NCBI RefSeq assembly: GCF_947499215.1
Contig: NZ_CANMNI010000001.1
Coordinates: 1,569,523 to 1,633,522, forward strand
DNA length: 64,000 bases
Direction of reading: 5' to 3'
Origin: an uncultured Pontibacter sp.
Lineage (GTDB): Bacteria; Bacteroidota; Bacteroidia; Cytophagales; Hymenobacteraceae
Within the stretch, counting starts at the first letter, position 1; each line of letters begins with the position of its first letter. A program made the position numbers and the translations under genes. Below the pieces are notes generated by a model. It did not search any database and was not told the DNA's origin. It was given only the letters and a program-made list of their open reading frames with translations. Of the stretch, positions 24,752 to 33,579 are shown piece after piece.

Positions 24752-25738
24752 TTAATCTATGTAACCTTGGGCGCGCATCCATTCGTCGTTGTATATTTTG
24801 CCTAGGTAACGAGTGCCATGATCAGGCAATAGCACCACGATCACGTCGTCCTCTGTCAGGTTGTTTTCGCGGGCGTACTCCAGCGCACCGTATACCGCCG
24901 TGCCGCAAGACCAGCCTACAAACAGGCCTTCCTCTTTGGCCAATCTGCGCGTCATCACAGCGCCGTCTTTGTCAGTTACTTTCACAAACGAATCAATCAC
25001 GTCGAAATCCACGTTCTTTGGCAGGATGTCCTCGCCTATACCTTCCGTGGCGTAAGAATAGATCTCGTTCTCATCGAAAATACCAGTTTCTTTATACTTC
25101 TTGAACACGGAGCCATAGGTATCTATACCTACTGTCACGATCTTTGGATTCTGCTCTTTCAGATAGCGGGAAATACCAGTCACCGTACCGCCTGTACCAA
25201 CACCTGTGATGAAGTGGGTAACTTTTCCTTCGGTCTGCTCCCAGATTTCAGGACCAGTGGTTTCATAATGCGCCGCCCAGTTGGACATGTTGTCGTACTG
25301 ATTTGGGTAGAAGGAATTCGGAATCTCCTCGTTCAGGCGCTTGGCCACGGAGTAGTAAGAATCCGGATGATCAGGTGCTACGTTGGTAGGGCAAACACGC
25401 ACCTCGGCACCCACGGCACGGAGAATATCCATTTTCTCCTTGCTTTGCTTATCAGCTAAAGTAAAGATGCATTTGTAGCCCTTGGCGATGGCGGCCAGTG
25501 CTAAACCCATGCCCGTGTTGCCAGATGTACCTTCGATAATCGTTCCACCTGGCTTCAGGAGACCTGCTTTCTCAGCGTCTTCGATCATCTTGATCGCCAT
25601 GCGGTCTTTCACGGAGTTGCCCGGGTTCATATACTCCACCTTGGCCAAAATGGTCGGCTTTATGCCTTTTGTCACATTGTTGAGCTTTACCAGTGGTGTG
25701 TTACCGATTGCTTCGGTAATATGATTCAGATACTTCAT
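24752..25738 (-). CDS. cystathionine beta-synthase / cysteine synthase (PLP fold type II)
   Basis: About 328 residues from the ATG at 25738 (MKYLNHITEAIGNTPLVKL). The PLP lysine is in NPGNSVKDRMA (near residue 42), the substrate Ser/Thr loop is EGTSGNTGMGLA and the phosphate-binding loop is GVGTGGTVTG. The details favour a cystathionine beta-synthase-like enzyme: NVAPDHPDSYYSVAKRL and the C-terminal HGTRYLGKIYNDEWM resemble CBS rather than CysK, but the regulatory CBS-domain pair is absent. Either reaction (serine plus homocysteine, or O-acetylserine plus sulfide) remains possible. Own -7 box and terminator, so monocistronic. Confidence 0.88.
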   Translation of the reverse strand: MKYLNHITEAIGNTPLVKLNNVTKGIKPTILAKVEYMNPGNSVKDRMAIKMIEDAEKAGLLKPGGTIIEGTSGNTGMGLALAAIAKGYKCIFTLADKQSKEKMDILRAVGAEVRVCPTNVAPDHPDSYYSVAKRLNEEIPNSFYPNQYDNMSNWAAHYETTGPEIWEQTEGKVTHFITGVGTGGTVTGISRYLKEQNPKIVTVGIDTYGSVFKKYKETGIFDENEIYSYATEGIGEDILPKNVDFDVIDSFVKVTDKDGAVMTRRLAKEEGLFVGWSCGTAVYGALEYARENNLTEDDVIVVLLPDHGTRYLGKIYNDEWMRAQGYID

Positions 25739-25762
25739 TTGAATGCTTTTAGGATTTGGGTG

Positions 25763-25770
25763 CAAAGGTA
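25763..25770 (-). promoter_or_regulatory. Bacteroidota -7 box (TACCTTTG) of the CBS/cysteine synthase gene
   Basis: CAAAGGTA on the plus strand, TACCTTTG then CA on the minus strand, 24 bp before the ATG at 25738. It matches TAnnTTTG; no -33 TTG is obvious. Confidence 0.55.
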
Positions 25771-25898
25771 AGTAATTAAAATTATAGTTAGGAGGCCGGC
25801 CTTTAATTGGCTTTTAACATCCCATTTCATAACAGCAGGTATAGCTTCTCCCGTTCCGTTTACCCACTTGGGCAACCTATATTAGGTATAACTATTTT

Positions 25899-25928
25899 TT
25901 GGAACGGCCGCAAAAAAGCCTATTTTTG
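25899..25928 (+). promoter_or_regulatory. sucD promoter (TTG, 19 bp, TATTTTTG)
   Basis: TTG at 25899-25901, a 19-bp spacer, then TATTTTTG at 25921-25928 followed by CA. This is a full match to the Bacteroidota -33/-7 promoter, 46 bp before the sucD ATG. Confidence 0.75.
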
Positions 25929-25974
25929 CACTACCTTATTTTAGACCATCATTCATCAACTTAATAAGATACAC

Positions 25975-26868
25975 ATGAGTGTTTTAGTAAATAAAGATTC
26001 GAAAGTGATCGTACAGGGCTTCACAGGCTCAGAGGGTTCTTTCCACGCCTCTCAGATGATCGAGTACGGCACCAACGTAGTGGGTGGTGTTACACCGGGC
26101 AAAGGTGGCAACAATCACCTAGACCTGCCGGTTTTCAATACAGTGGAAGAAGCTGTAAAGAGAACGGGTGCTGATGTTTCTATCATTTTCGTGCCACCGG
26201 CTTTTGCTGCCGACGCGATCATGGAAGCTGCTGACGCGGGCATCAAAGTTATCGTTGCGATCACGGAAGGTATTCCTGTGAAGGACATGGTGATGGCTAA
26301 AAACTACCTGAAAGGTAAAGACGTGACCCTGATCGGTCCTAACTGCCCGGGTGTGATCACGCCAGGCGAGGCGAAGGTTGGTATCATGCCAGGTTTCGTG
26401 TTCAAGCCGGGTCGCATCGGCATCGTGTCTAAGTCAGGTACGTTGACGTACGAGGCTGCTGACCAGATCGTGAAGGCTGGCCTTGGTGTTTCTACGGCTA
26501 TCGGTATCGGTGGTGACCCAATCATCGGAACGCCAACAAAAGATGCGGTTCAGTTGCTGATGGAAGACCCTGAGACAGACGCAATCGTGATGATCGGTGA
26601 GATCGGTGGTAACTACGAAGCAATGGCTGCCAAGTACATCAGCGAGACTGGCAACAAGAAGCCAGTAGTTGGTTTCATCGCTGGCCAGACAGCTCCTGCC
26701 GGACGCCGTATGGGTCACGCCGGTGCGATTGTAGGTGGTGCTGACGATACAGCTGCCGCTAAAATGAAGATCATGCGTGAAAACGGTATCCATGTGGTTG
26801 ACTCTCCGGCTGAGATCGGCGCTACCATGGTAGAGGTGCTGAAAAGCGCCGGCATGATCAACGCTTAA
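25975..26868 (+). CDS. sucD: succinate-CoA ligase, alpha subunit
   Basis: 297 residues, normal length. CoA-binding N-terminal domain ([18 protein letters not shown]), then the [12 protein letters not shown] and ligase blocks, with the phospho-histidine at His248 in [11 protein letters not shown]. It catalyses succinyl-CoA to succinate with nucleotide triphosphate formation in the TCA cycle, together with SucC, which is not in this window, so the two subunits are unlinked here. Own full promoter and a bidirectional terminator. Codon use is strongly biased and even, as expected for a highly expressed housekeeping gene. Confidence 0.95.
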   Translation: MSVLVNKDSKVIVQGFTGSEGSFHASQMIEYGTNVVGGVTPGKGGNNHLDLPVFNTVEEAVKRTGADVSIIFVPPAFAADAIMEAADAGIKVIVAITEGIPVKDMVMAKNYLKGKDVTLIGPNCPGVITPGEAKVGIMPGFVFKPGRIGIVSKSGTLTYEAADQIVKAGLGVSTAIGIGGDPIIGTPTKDAVQLLMEDPETDAIVMIGEIGGNYEAMAAKYISETGNKKPVVGFIAGQTAPAGRRMGHAGAIVGGADDTAAAKMKIMRENGIHVVDSPAEIGATMVEVLKSAGMINA

Positions 26869-26905
26869 TTTGCTTTGCTATACCTGAATAAGGTATGAAT
26901 ATAAA

Positions 26906-26940
26906 GAGAGGCTGCTTCTGAGGAGGCAGCCTCTTTTGTT
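26906..26940. terminator. bidirectional Rho-independent terminator
   Basis: AGAGGCTGC...GCAGCCTCT stem with T-rich flank on the plus side and A-rich flank on the other, between convergent sucD and oxyR. Confidence 0.85.
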
Positions 26941-26956
26941 TTAACTTTCTAACTCC

Positions 26957-27910
26957 TCAACTCCCAAACTCTTTCACTCCGATTACCTTTTCTTTTTTGC
27001 GGCTGCGGATGTGTACAGGTATAGCCGCTACGATCTCTTCTTGCAGTGCTTCGATCAGGCGCTTTTTCAGGAAGCTGCGGTGCACTACTAAACTCACCTC
27101 CCGCTGCGGCTGCGGCTCTTGGAAGATATGAACGAGCGCCTGTTTCTCCTTGGGCATATCCAGCACCGATAGTTCTGGCAGCAAGGTAAGGCCACGCTGG
27201 GTTTCTACAATGCGTTTGAGCGTTTCCAGTGAGCCACTTTTATAGTCGAAGTGACCGGAAGGTGTCGTACTGCCCCCTCCTTTGTTGCAGATATTGAGCA
27301 CCTGACTTCGAAAACAATGGCCCTCGTTCAGCACCCACAATTCGTCCAAGTCGAGCTGTTCCGGATTAATGGCCTTGCTGCCAGCCAATGCATGTTCCGG
27401 GTTGATGTAGGCGACAAAAGTCTCGTAGAACAAGGGCAGTTCTTTGATTGACTTGTCCTCCAACGGGGTTACCAATAAGCCAACATCCAGCAACTCATGG
27501 TTCAGTTTCTGAACGATCTCGTCAGTGAGGAGTTCCTGTACCACCAGCCGCACATCAGGGTATTTTTCCATAAAGCTGGTCACAAAGAGTGGGATCAGAT
27601 AAGGTGCCAGCGTGGGAATCACACCGATGCGAAGTTCGCCACTCAACTCTTGCCTTTGATGCTGCACTAGTTCCTTTATCTTTTTCGACTCCGCCACCAC
27701 AATCCGGGCTTGTGCGATCACTTCTTTGCCTATCTCCGTGGGCCGCACCGGTACTCGGCTTCGATCAAATAGCTGCACGCCTAGTTCCTCCTCCAGCTTC
27801 TGCAACTGCATACTCAAGGTAGGCTGTGTTACAAAGCAATGCTCCGCCGCCGTGGCAAAATGGCGGTGCGTGTCTACCGCTAAAAGGTATTCCAGTTGTA
27901 CCAGTGTCAT
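26957..27910 (-). CDS. oxyR: OxyR peroxide-sensing LysR regulator
   Basis: 317 residues. N-terminal LysR helix-turn-helix (LEYLLAVDTHRHFATAAEH, TQPTLSMQLQKLEEELG). The redox cysteines of OxyR are conserved at the same numbers as in E. coli, C199 and C208, in the block NEGHCFRSQVLNIC. Oxidation by hydrogen peroxide forms a disulfide and turns the protein into an activator of defence genes. The divergently transcribed neighbour is dps, a classical OxyR target, and the 206-bp spacer contains an ATAG-N7-CTAT element (28014-28028). It shares a terminator with sucD. Confidence 0.92.
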   Translation of the reverse strand: MTLVQLEYLLAVDTHRHFATAAEHCFVTQPTLSMQLQKLEEELGVQLFDRSRVPVRPTEIGKEVIAQARIVVAESKKIKELVQHQRQELSGELRIGVIPTLAPYLIPLFVTSFMEKYPDVRLVVQELLTDEIVQKLNHELLDVGLLVTPLEDKSIKELPLFYETFVAYINPEHALAGSKAINPEQLDLDELWVLNEGHCFRSQVLNICNKGGGSTTPSGHFDYKSGSLETLKRIVETQRGLTLLPELSVLDMPKEKQALVHIFQEPQPQREVSLVVHRSFLKKRLIEALQEEIVAAIPVHIRSRKKEKVIGVKEFGS

Positions 27911-28013
27911 GTTATTGAACGTATAAGTTATATTAAGAAAGATCGTTTGTAGTATGCGCTCTATACTTCTGTTTTATGCTACTCTTAACTCCAGTGCATC
28001 ACCTAACTAAATC

Positions 28014-28028
28014 ATAGGATGCATCTAT
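28014..28028. promoter_or_regulatory. OxyR-like operator element
   Basis: ATAG-gatgcat-CTAT, all eight outer bases of the E. coli OxyR tetranucleotide motif with the correct 7-nt spacing. It lies 22 bp upstream of the dps -33 TTG, a position suited to activation. The second adjacent element expected for a full tetrameric site (from about 28035) is only a weak match. Confidence 0.55.
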
Positions 28029-28049
28029 GCATTCATAAATATAATTGAT

Positions 28050-28080
28050 TTGATTGATAACTTTATAAGCATGATATTTG
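28050..28080 (+). promoter_or_regulatory. dps promoter (TTG, 20 bp, GATATTTG)
   Basis: TTG at 28050-28052, 20-bp spacer, GATATTTG at 28073-28080, one mismatch from TAnnTTTG. The weak -7 fits activator dependence. A perfect palindrome, TTTGTATATACAAA (28077-28090), overlaps the expected transcription start. Confidence 0.5.
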
Positions 28081-28116
28081 TATATACAAACGACGAAAAA
28101 TAAAACATAAAAGACT

Positions 28117-28590
28117 ATGAATAAACTCACGAATATTGGATTAGAGAAACAAGACTCCATAGCGGTTGCTGACAAACTGAATGAGTTATTGGCCAACTAC
28201 CACATCTATTATCAGAACCTGCGTGGTTTCCATTGGAACATCAAAGGTATACACTTCTTTCAGCTGCACTCCAAATACGAGGAGCTTTACAACAGCGCAT
28301 TGGCTCGAATTGATGCCTTGGCTGAGCGTATCCTCACGATTGGTCAGAAGCCGCTGCATACCTTCTCCGATTACTTGCGGGTATCCAGCATAAAAGAAGT
28401 TTCGAACCTGAGCGGCGATCGCGAAACGGTAGAAGCGACGCACCAGAACCTGTCTGTGATTGTAAACCTAGAGCGTGATATCTTGGCATTAGCCGCAGAA
28501 CGGGACGACGAGGGCACAATAGCACTTGTGAGCGAGGATATCAATGAGAATGAAAAGACGCTTTGGATGCTGCGAGCTTTCCTAAGCTAA
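28117..28590 (+). CDS. dps: Dps DNA-protection protein
   Basis: 157 residues, the normal Dps length. Ferroxidase motif at the first helix, LRGFHWNIKGIHFFQLHSKYEE (here split: LRGFHWNIKG near residue 37, then FQLHSKYEELY near 49) and ARIDALAERILTIG with conserved D and E. It forms a 12-subunit cage that oxidises iron with hydrogen peroxide and protects DNA. It is divergent from oxyR, and the OxyR-like site lies between them, so induction by peroxide is likely. No Lys-rich tail is visible, unlike the 10355 paralog. Followed by a bidirectional terminator. Confidence 0.92.
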   Translation: MNKLTNIGLEKQDSIAVADKLNELLANYHIYYQNLRGFHWNIKGIHFFQLHSKYEELYNSALARIDALAERILTIGQKPLHTFSDYLRVSSIKEVSNLSGDRETVEATHQNLSVIVNLERDILALAAERDDEGTIALVSEDINENEKTLWMLRAFLS

Positions 28591-28623
28591 AGATAATAAG
28601 TGACGATTGGTTTTAGTTTAATG

Positions 28624-28661
28624 CAAAAGCCGCCTGCTACGATTGTAACAGACGGCTTTTT
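28624..28661. terminator. bidirectional Rho-independent terminator
   Basis: AAAAGCCGCCTG...CAGACGGCTTTTT stem with one mismatch, T-run on the plus side, between convergent dps and rny. Confidence 0.82.
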
Positions 28662-28682
28662 GTTTATACCTGAGGCTATACC

Positions 28683-30248
28683 TTACTTGGCGTAGCTGAT
28701 GGCTCTCATTTCGCGGATAACCGTGATCTTGATCTGGCCCGGGTACTGCATTTCTTTTTCGATCTTCTGTGAGATGTCGAAAGAAAGCTGTGCGGCTTTT
28801 TCGTCGGTCACGTTGTCGGCGTCTACCATAATGCGGAGCTCACGGCCGGCCTGAATGGCGTAGCACTGGTTCACCCCGTCAAACGATACGGCAGCTGCCT
28901 CCAAGTCTTTCAGACGCTTGATGTAAGACTCCATGATCTCGCGGCGAGCTCCCGGTCTAGAACCGGAGATGGCGTCGCAAGCCTGAATCAATGGAGAAAT
29001 CATCGCCGTCATCTCGATCTCGTCGTGGTGAGCGCCAATGGCGTTGCAGATGTCCGGATGCTCCTTGTATTTCTTGGCCAGCTCCATACCGATGATCGCG
29101 TGTGGCAATTCCGGCTCGTCTGGCGTTACTTTGCCAATGTCATGCAACAGACCGGCACGCTTGGCGTGCTTCACGTTCAGACCAAGCTCTGCTGCCATCG
29201 TGGCGCACAGGTTGGCTACTTCGCGTGAGTGCTGCAACAGGTTCTGACCGTAAGACGAACGGAAGCGCATGCGGCCCACCATCTTGATCAGTTCCGGGTG
29301 CAGACCGTGTATACCTAAGTCGATGGCGGTACGCTCACCAATCTCTACGATCTCCTCTTCAATGTTTTTGCGGGTTTTGGAAACTACTTCCTCAATGCGG
29401 GCTGGGTGGATACGTCCGTCGGCTACCAAGCGGTGCAGCGACAAACGGGCGATCTCGCGGCGAACTGGGTCGAAACCAGAGATGATGATCGCCTCCGGGG
29501 TATCATCTACGATGATCTCTACACCTGTAGCAGCTTCGAGGGCGCGAATGTTACGGCCTTCACGACCGATGATCTTGCCTTTGATGTCGTCGCTTTCGAT
29601 GTTGAAAACAGAAACGCAGTTCTCGATGGCGTGCTCCGCGGCGGTACGCTGAATGGTTTCCACTACGATCTTCTTAGCTTCTTTGGTAGCGGTAAGCTTG
29701 GCTTGGGCTACAATGTCTTTCACATAAGAAGAAGCATGCGAATTGGCTTCGCTCTTCAGGGCTTCTACCATTTGCTCGCGGGCTTCAGAGGCGGTCAGAC
29801 CGGCAATTTTCTCCAGTTGGGCCACCACTTCGTTGTGCTGCTGCTCTACGTCTTCTTTGCGCTTTTTCAACAACTCCAGTTGGTGGTCGAGGGCTTCTTT
29901 CTCTTTGTCGAGTTCGGCTTCGCGGCGCTTGGTCTGCTCCATTTGCTTGGCCACGTGCTGCTCGCGCTGCTTAACCTTGTTCTCGTTCTGGATGATGATG
30001 TTCTTCTTCTTGTTCGATTCTTCCTCGAACTCAGATTTCAGCTTCAGGAATTTCTCCTTGGCCTCCAACATGCGGTCTTTCTTAATGCTCTCGGCGTTGA
30101 TTTCCGCCTCGCGAATGATGGCCTTGGCGTTCTGCCTGGCGGCTTCTTCCTGTTGCTTGTATACCTTCTGCAACAGGACACGCCCGATGTATACGCCCAC
30201 TCCGAGCGCTACAATGGCGGTGATTAAAATGGATAAAATATCTGGCAT
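28683..30248 (-). CDS. rny: ribonuclease Y
   Basis: 521 residues, the standard length. An N-terminal transmembrane helix (residues 5-25, [16 protein letters not shown]) anchors it in the inner membrane; a long charged coiled coil covers about 30-205; a KH domain follows ([19 protein letters not shown] near 218-236); then an HD domain ([29 protein letters not shown] near 365 with the catalytic HD) and the C-terminal GSRPGARRE block. It starts mRNA decay by endonucleolytic cleavage. It is the last gene of the pheT-coiled-coil-zapA-rny series, which is a common Bacteroidota order. Confidence 0.95.
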   Translation of the reverse strand: MPDILSILITAIVALGVGVYIGRVLLQKVYKQQEEAARQNAKAIIREAEINAESIKKDRMLEAKEKFLKLKSEFEEESNKKKNIIIQNENKVKQREQHVAKQMEQTKRREAELDKEKEALDHQLELLKKRKEDVEQQHNEVVAQLEKIAGLTASEAREQMVEALKSEANSHASSYVKDIVAQAKLTATKEAKKIVVETIQRTAAEHAIENCVSVFNIESDDIKGKIIGREGRNIRALEAATGVEIIVDDTPEAIIISGFDPVRREIARLSLHRLVADGRIHPARIEEVVSKTRKNIEEEIVEIGERTAIDLGIHGLHPELIKMVGRMRFRSSYGQNLLQHSREVANLCATMAAELGLNVKHAKRAGLLHDIGKVTPDEPELPHAIIGMELAKKYKEHPDICNAIGAHHDEIEMTAMISPLIQACDAISGSRPGARREIMESYIKRLKDLEAAAVSFDGVNQCYAIQAGRELRIMVDADNVTDEKAAQLSFDISQKIEKEMQYPGQIKITVIREMRAISYAK

Positions 30249-30304
30249 TACTATCAGCTTTTATGGTTTATAAAAACTATAGCAGTACCTGCAGCAGGAC
30301 AGTG

Positions 30305-30358
30305 AGGTGGTTTTACAAACCACACCGTAGTTAAAGAGGCCGCTTGGGAAGCCGCCTC
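30305..30358 (-). promoter_or_regulatory. two hairpins in the zapA-rny spacer
   Basis: GGTGGTTT-tac-AAACCAC (about 30308-30326) and GAGGC-cGCTT-ggg-AAGCc-GCCTC (30335-30357) lie between the zapA stop and the rny start. Neither is followed by a good T-run, so they may be attenuators or processing sites rather than full terminators. Confidence 0.35.
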
Positions 30359-30367
30359 GGAATATGT

Positions 30368-30649
30368 TTACTTACTTGATAAGAGATCGTCCAGTACGCT
30401 CAGTTGCTCTCCCACTTTAGCCAGATGGTTGTTTTTGTCATCCTCCAGTTTCAGCTTGTCCACCATGGTCTCAAAAGCTACCATGGCCAGCAAATCCTGC
30501 TTATCCTGTATGCCAAACTGGTCTTTGAAAAAGCGTAGACGCTCGTTCAAAAGTTTACCGACAACCCGAAGCCTTTCTTCTTCTTCTTCCTTCACCCGCA
30601 TCGGATACTCGCGTTCTGCGATGCGAATCTTAATTGCTAATTCACCCAT
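30368..30649 (-). CDS. zapA: cell division protein ZapA
   Basis: 93 residues, typical ZapA. The N-terminal beta-hairpin (LAIKIRIAEREYPMRVKEEE) is followed by helical parts including DKQDLLAMVAFETM and a C-terminal coiled coil (DKLKLEDDKNNHLAKVGEQL). It bundles FtsZ protofilaments at the division site in the cytoplasm. The gene upstream on the same strand encodes a small coiled-coil protein that may be a partner, and rny lies 119 bp downstream. Confidence 0.9.
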   Translation of the reverse strand: MGELAIKIRIAEREYPMRVKEEEEERLRVVGKLLNERLRFFKDQFGIQDKQDLLAMVAFETMVDKLKLEDDKNNHLAKVGEQLSVLDDLLSSK

Positions 30650-30702
30650 CCGTTGCGTTCTTTTAGTATAGGGCTACCTCGTTTCTTTGCTTTCCTGCAA
30701 TG

Positions 30703-30725
30703 GCCAACCGATGTTCGGATCCGGC
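30703..30725 (-). promoter_or_regulatory. hairpin in the leader of zapA
   Basis: On the minus strand GCC-ggat-CCGA-aca-TCGG-tt-GGC, a stable interrupted stem 54 bp upstream of the zapA start and just after the coiled-coil gene. No T-run follows. Confidence 0.3.
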
Positions 30726-30738
30726 TCACTGCCTCCCG

Positions 30739-31035
30739 CTAGTCACGCAAGTAGGCGATACACTTATCAATTTCCCTTATATATTCGTTTAACTTCAGCT
30801 TTAACTCTGTCGAATTTGCAGTGTTTCCTGCTATCGTATCTACAATCTTAACAATATTCTCTTGATTTTGAAAATTTTTTATTTGCTGTTCTCGTTCTTC
30901 TAACTGCGACTCCAGTAATTTAATTTCTTCCTGAGCGGCTACAAGTTTGTGTAACACGTCGTCGTGCTTGCTAAGAAGCTTACGTACTTTGTCCTCAATG
31001 GACTGAAGCTGTTGCAGTTGTTTTTCTTTTGCCAT
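30739..31035 (-). CDS. 98-aa coiled-coil protein next to zapA
   Basis: 98 residues, almost entirely helical: residues about 5-65 form a continuous coiled coil with Leu/Ile heptads (LQQLQSIEDKVRKLLSKHDD, EEIKLLESQLEEREQQIKNF) followed by a second helical part ending IDKCIAYLRD. No signal peptide. It lies between pheT (2 bp after its stop) and zapA. Its size, composition and position recall ZapB-type division proteins, but the sequence alone does not prove that. Translation is probably coupled to pheT. Confidence 0.75.
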   Translation of the reverse strand: MAKEKQLQQLQSIEDKVRKLLSKHDDVLHKLVAAQEEIKLLESQLEEREQQIKNFQNQENIVKIVDTIAGNTANSTELKLKLNEYIREIDKCIAYLRD

Positions 31036-31037
31036 AC

Positions 31038-33455
31038 CTATTTGCGGATAATAGCTCCGAGCTGTTTCTCAAATTGCTGCATCAGGCGATTCATTACGCC
31101 CTCGATCACTTTGTCGGTCAAAGTTTGCTGGCGGTCCAGCAAAGTGAAGCTCAGGGCATAGGCCTTCTTGCCTGCCTCTATCTTGTCGCCCTCGTACACG
31201 TCGAACACGTTGACGCCTTGCAGGAGCTTGCGCTCGGTGCGCAGGGCCACTTGCTTCAGCTGCTCAAAGGTCAGATTCTTATCCACTACCAGTGACAGGT
31301 CACGGCGCACCTCAGGGAATTTCGGAAGCTCCTCGGCCACTAGTTTGTCTTTGTATTTCTTAAGTAGGTAATCCCAGTTCAGTTCGGCGTACCATACCTG
31401 TTCTTTCACGTCCATGGCTTTGGTTACGGCAGCATCCAGCAATCCTACCTGCGCGATCACGGTGCCGTTCTTCACATAGGTGATGCCTTGGCGCATGTAG
31501 CGGCTTGCCTCTACCGGCTGTACTTCGTAGTCAGCGGCGTTGAGTTTTTGCAGCACGTTCTGCACCACGCTGGCCAAATCGTGGAAAGCCACTTTCTGGG
31601 CAGGCTGTTTCCAGCTTTCGGCGGTAGTGTTGCCTACCATGTAGAGGGCCAGTTTGCGGCTCTCCTTGTAACCGTCTTCCAACTGCTCGTATACCTTGCC
31701 AAGCTCGTATACCTTGAGGTCACGTTGGCGGCGGTTGATGTTGTAGCGCAGCACTTCCAAACCAGAGAATACCATGCTCTTGCGCAGCACGTCGAGGTCC
31801 TCGCTGTTATAGTTGAGCACCTTCACTAGTCCAGCCGTCTCTTCGTCTCCGCCAGCAGCGTAGTACTTGGAGTTGGTAATGGAGTTGGTGATGATCTCAT
31901 GGAAGCCATTGGCCGAGATATAATCCAGTATGGTACCGGTCATATGCTCCGGGTCCGGTTTCGGAAAACTTGCCATGTAGGTGGTAGCCATATGCTCGCT
32001 CACCTCGATGTTATTGAAGCCGTAGATACGTAGGATCTCCTCCACCAAGTCGGCCTCACGGGTTACGTCCACTTTAAATGGCGGCACCGACACATGCAGC
32101 TTCTCTTCTGTTTCGCTTTTGATTTCTATACCTAGGTCAGTTAGAATAGCTTTCATGCGCTCGGCCCCGATGTGCTGACCGATGAGGGAATGGGCTCGCT
32201 CGATATCCAGCGTTAACTCTAGGTTTTGAACAGGCTGTGGGTATACGTCCACAATATCGGAGCTAACCTCACCGCCTGCCACTTCCTGCACCAGCAAAGC
32301 GGCACGTTTCAAGGCAGTAATCACCATATTCGGGTCAGTACCCCGCTCGAAGCGGAAAGACGCGTCAGTTTTAAGGCCGTGCGCCATACCTGTGCGGCGG
32401 ATGTAGTCCGGTGAGAAGTAGGCGCTCTCGATGAAAATGCTCGTTGTTTCTTCCGTAACACCTGATTCCTTGCCACCGAACACCCCACCGATCGCCATGG
32501 GCTCTTCGGCGTTGCAGATCATCAGGTCGTTGGCTTTGAGTTTGCGCTCCACCCCGTCCAGCGTCACAAATTTGCTATCGACTTCGGCGGTCTTCACGAC
32601 AATCTTGTCGCCCTCGATCTTGTCAGTATCGAAGGCGTGTAGGGGCTGACCCAATTCATGTAGCACGTAGTTGGTAACGTCCACAATGTTGTTGATCGGA
32701 GCTAGCTCGATCGATCGCAGTCTCTTCTGTAGCCACTCAGGCGATGGACCTACTTTCACGCCGCTCACGGTTACGCCGGCGTAGCGCGGACAAGCCTCAA
32801 CATTCTCAATCTCCACCTCGACCGGGCGGGAGGTGTTGTTCACTTTGAAATCCTCCACCGAAGGCAAGGTATAGGGCACGCGCAATAACGCTTTCAGGTC
32901 GCGGGCCACACCCAGATGTGAAGCGGCATCGGCACGGTTTGGCGTCAGTCCGATTTCAAATACTTTATCGGAGCCTAAACCGAAATATTGAGCAGCAGGC
33001 GTACCGTTTGGCAGGTCGGTGTCGAGCACCATGATGCCCGCATGCGAGGTACCAACACCTATTTCGTCTTCAGCGCAAATCATCCCTTCGGAAGCGGCAC
33101 CGCGTATTTTTGACTTCTTGATCTTGAAGGCCTCACCGCCGGTTGGATACAGCGTGCTGTTCACCGTCGCCACTACTACTTTCTGCCCGGCAGCCACGTT
33201 TGGCGCACCGCACACGATCTGGCTCGGCTCACCTGTACCGATATCCACCGTGGTCACACTCAGGCGGTCAGCGTCTGGGTGGCGCTCACAAGTAAGCACT
33301 TCGCCTATCACGATGCCTTCTAAACCGCCTTTTACCTGATCGAAGTTGTGGATTGCCTCCACCTCTAGACCAGCGCCCGTTAGCAGAGCACCTGTTTCTT
33401 CAGCGGTTTTATCTATATGAATGAGTTGTTTCAGCCAGTCGAATGAAATCAGCAT
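31038..33455 (-). CDS. pheT: phenylalanine-tRNA ligase, beta subunit
   Basis: 805 residues, full length. Begins MLISFDWLKQLIHIDKTAEE as usual for PheT; the EMAP/tRNA-binding domain (GIVIGEVLTCERHPDADRL, CGAPNV) spans about 40-150; B3/B4 editing domain includes AHGLKTDASFRFERGTDPN; B5 and the catalytic-like core follow; the C-terminal anticodon-binding FDX-ACB domain holds ELPKFPEVRRDLSLVVDK. It charges tRNA-Phe with PheS, which is not nearby. Head of the operon with the coiled-coil gene, zapA and rny, from a -7 box at 33508. Confidence 0.95.
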   Translation of the reverse strand: MLISFDWLKQLIHIDKTAEETGALLTGAGLEVEAIHNFDQVKGGLEGIVIGEVLTCERHPDADRLSVTTVDIGTGEPSQIVCGAPNVAAGQKVVVATVNSTLYPTGGEAFKIKKSKIRGAASEGMICAEDEIGVGTSHAGIMVLDTDLPNGTPAAQYFGLGSDKVFEIGLTPNRADAASHLGVARDLKALLRVPYTLPSVEDFKVNNTSRPVEVEIENVEACPRYAGVTVSGVKVGPSPEWLQKRLRSIELAPINNIVDVTNYVLHELGQPLHAFDTDKIEGDKIVVKTAEVDSKFVTLDGVERKLKANDLMICNAEEPMAIGGVFGGKESGVTEETTSIFIESAYFSPDYIRRTGMAHGLKTDASFRFERGTDPNMVITALKRAALLVQEVAGGEVSSDIVDVYPQPVQNLELTLDIERAHSLIGQHIGAERMKAILTDLGIEIKSETEEKLHVSVPPFKVDVTREADLVEEILRIYGFNNIEVSEHMATTYMASFPKPDPEHMTGTILDYISANGFHEIITNSITNSKYYAAGGDEETAGLVKVLNYNSEDLDVLRKSMVFSGLEVLRYNINRRQRDLKVYELGKVYEQLEDGYKESRKLALYMVGNTTAESWKQPAQKVAFHDLASVVQNVLQKLNAADYEVQPVEASRYMRQGITYVKNGTVIAQVGLLDAAVTKAMDVKEQVWYAELNWDYLLKKYKDKLVAEELPKFPEVRRDLSLVVDKNLTFEQLKQVALRTERKLLQGVNVFDVYEGDKIEAGKKAYALSFTLLDRQQTLTDKVIEGVMNRLMQQFEKQLGAIIRK

Positions 33456-33507
33456 GGTTATTTCTGTTGTTCTGTAAGGTATAGCCTCGTTTTTTGAAGC
33501 TAATTCC

Positions 33508-33515
33508 CAAAATTA
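33508..33515 (-). promoter_or_regulatory. Bacteroidota -7 box (TAATTTTG) of pheT
   Basis: CAAAATTA on the plus strand, TAATTTTG on the minus strand, 52 bp upstream of the pheT ATG. It matches TAnnTTTG; no -33 TTG is clear. Confidence 0.5.
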
Positions 33516-33579
33516 AGGATTATTTTGTTCCGAAAGACCTTTTGTCTTTTGGACTTCTTGACAAAGGACTGTCCCGAGC

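Noticed and set aside
24752..25738. Calling the PLP enzyme CysK
   Set aside because: Internal and C-terminal blocks look more like cystathionine beta-synthase, so no gene symbol was given.
29406..30227. 273-codon plus-strand frame opposite rny
   Set aside because: Its Leu/Phe-rich product is the antisense reading of the rny coiled coil; no family features.
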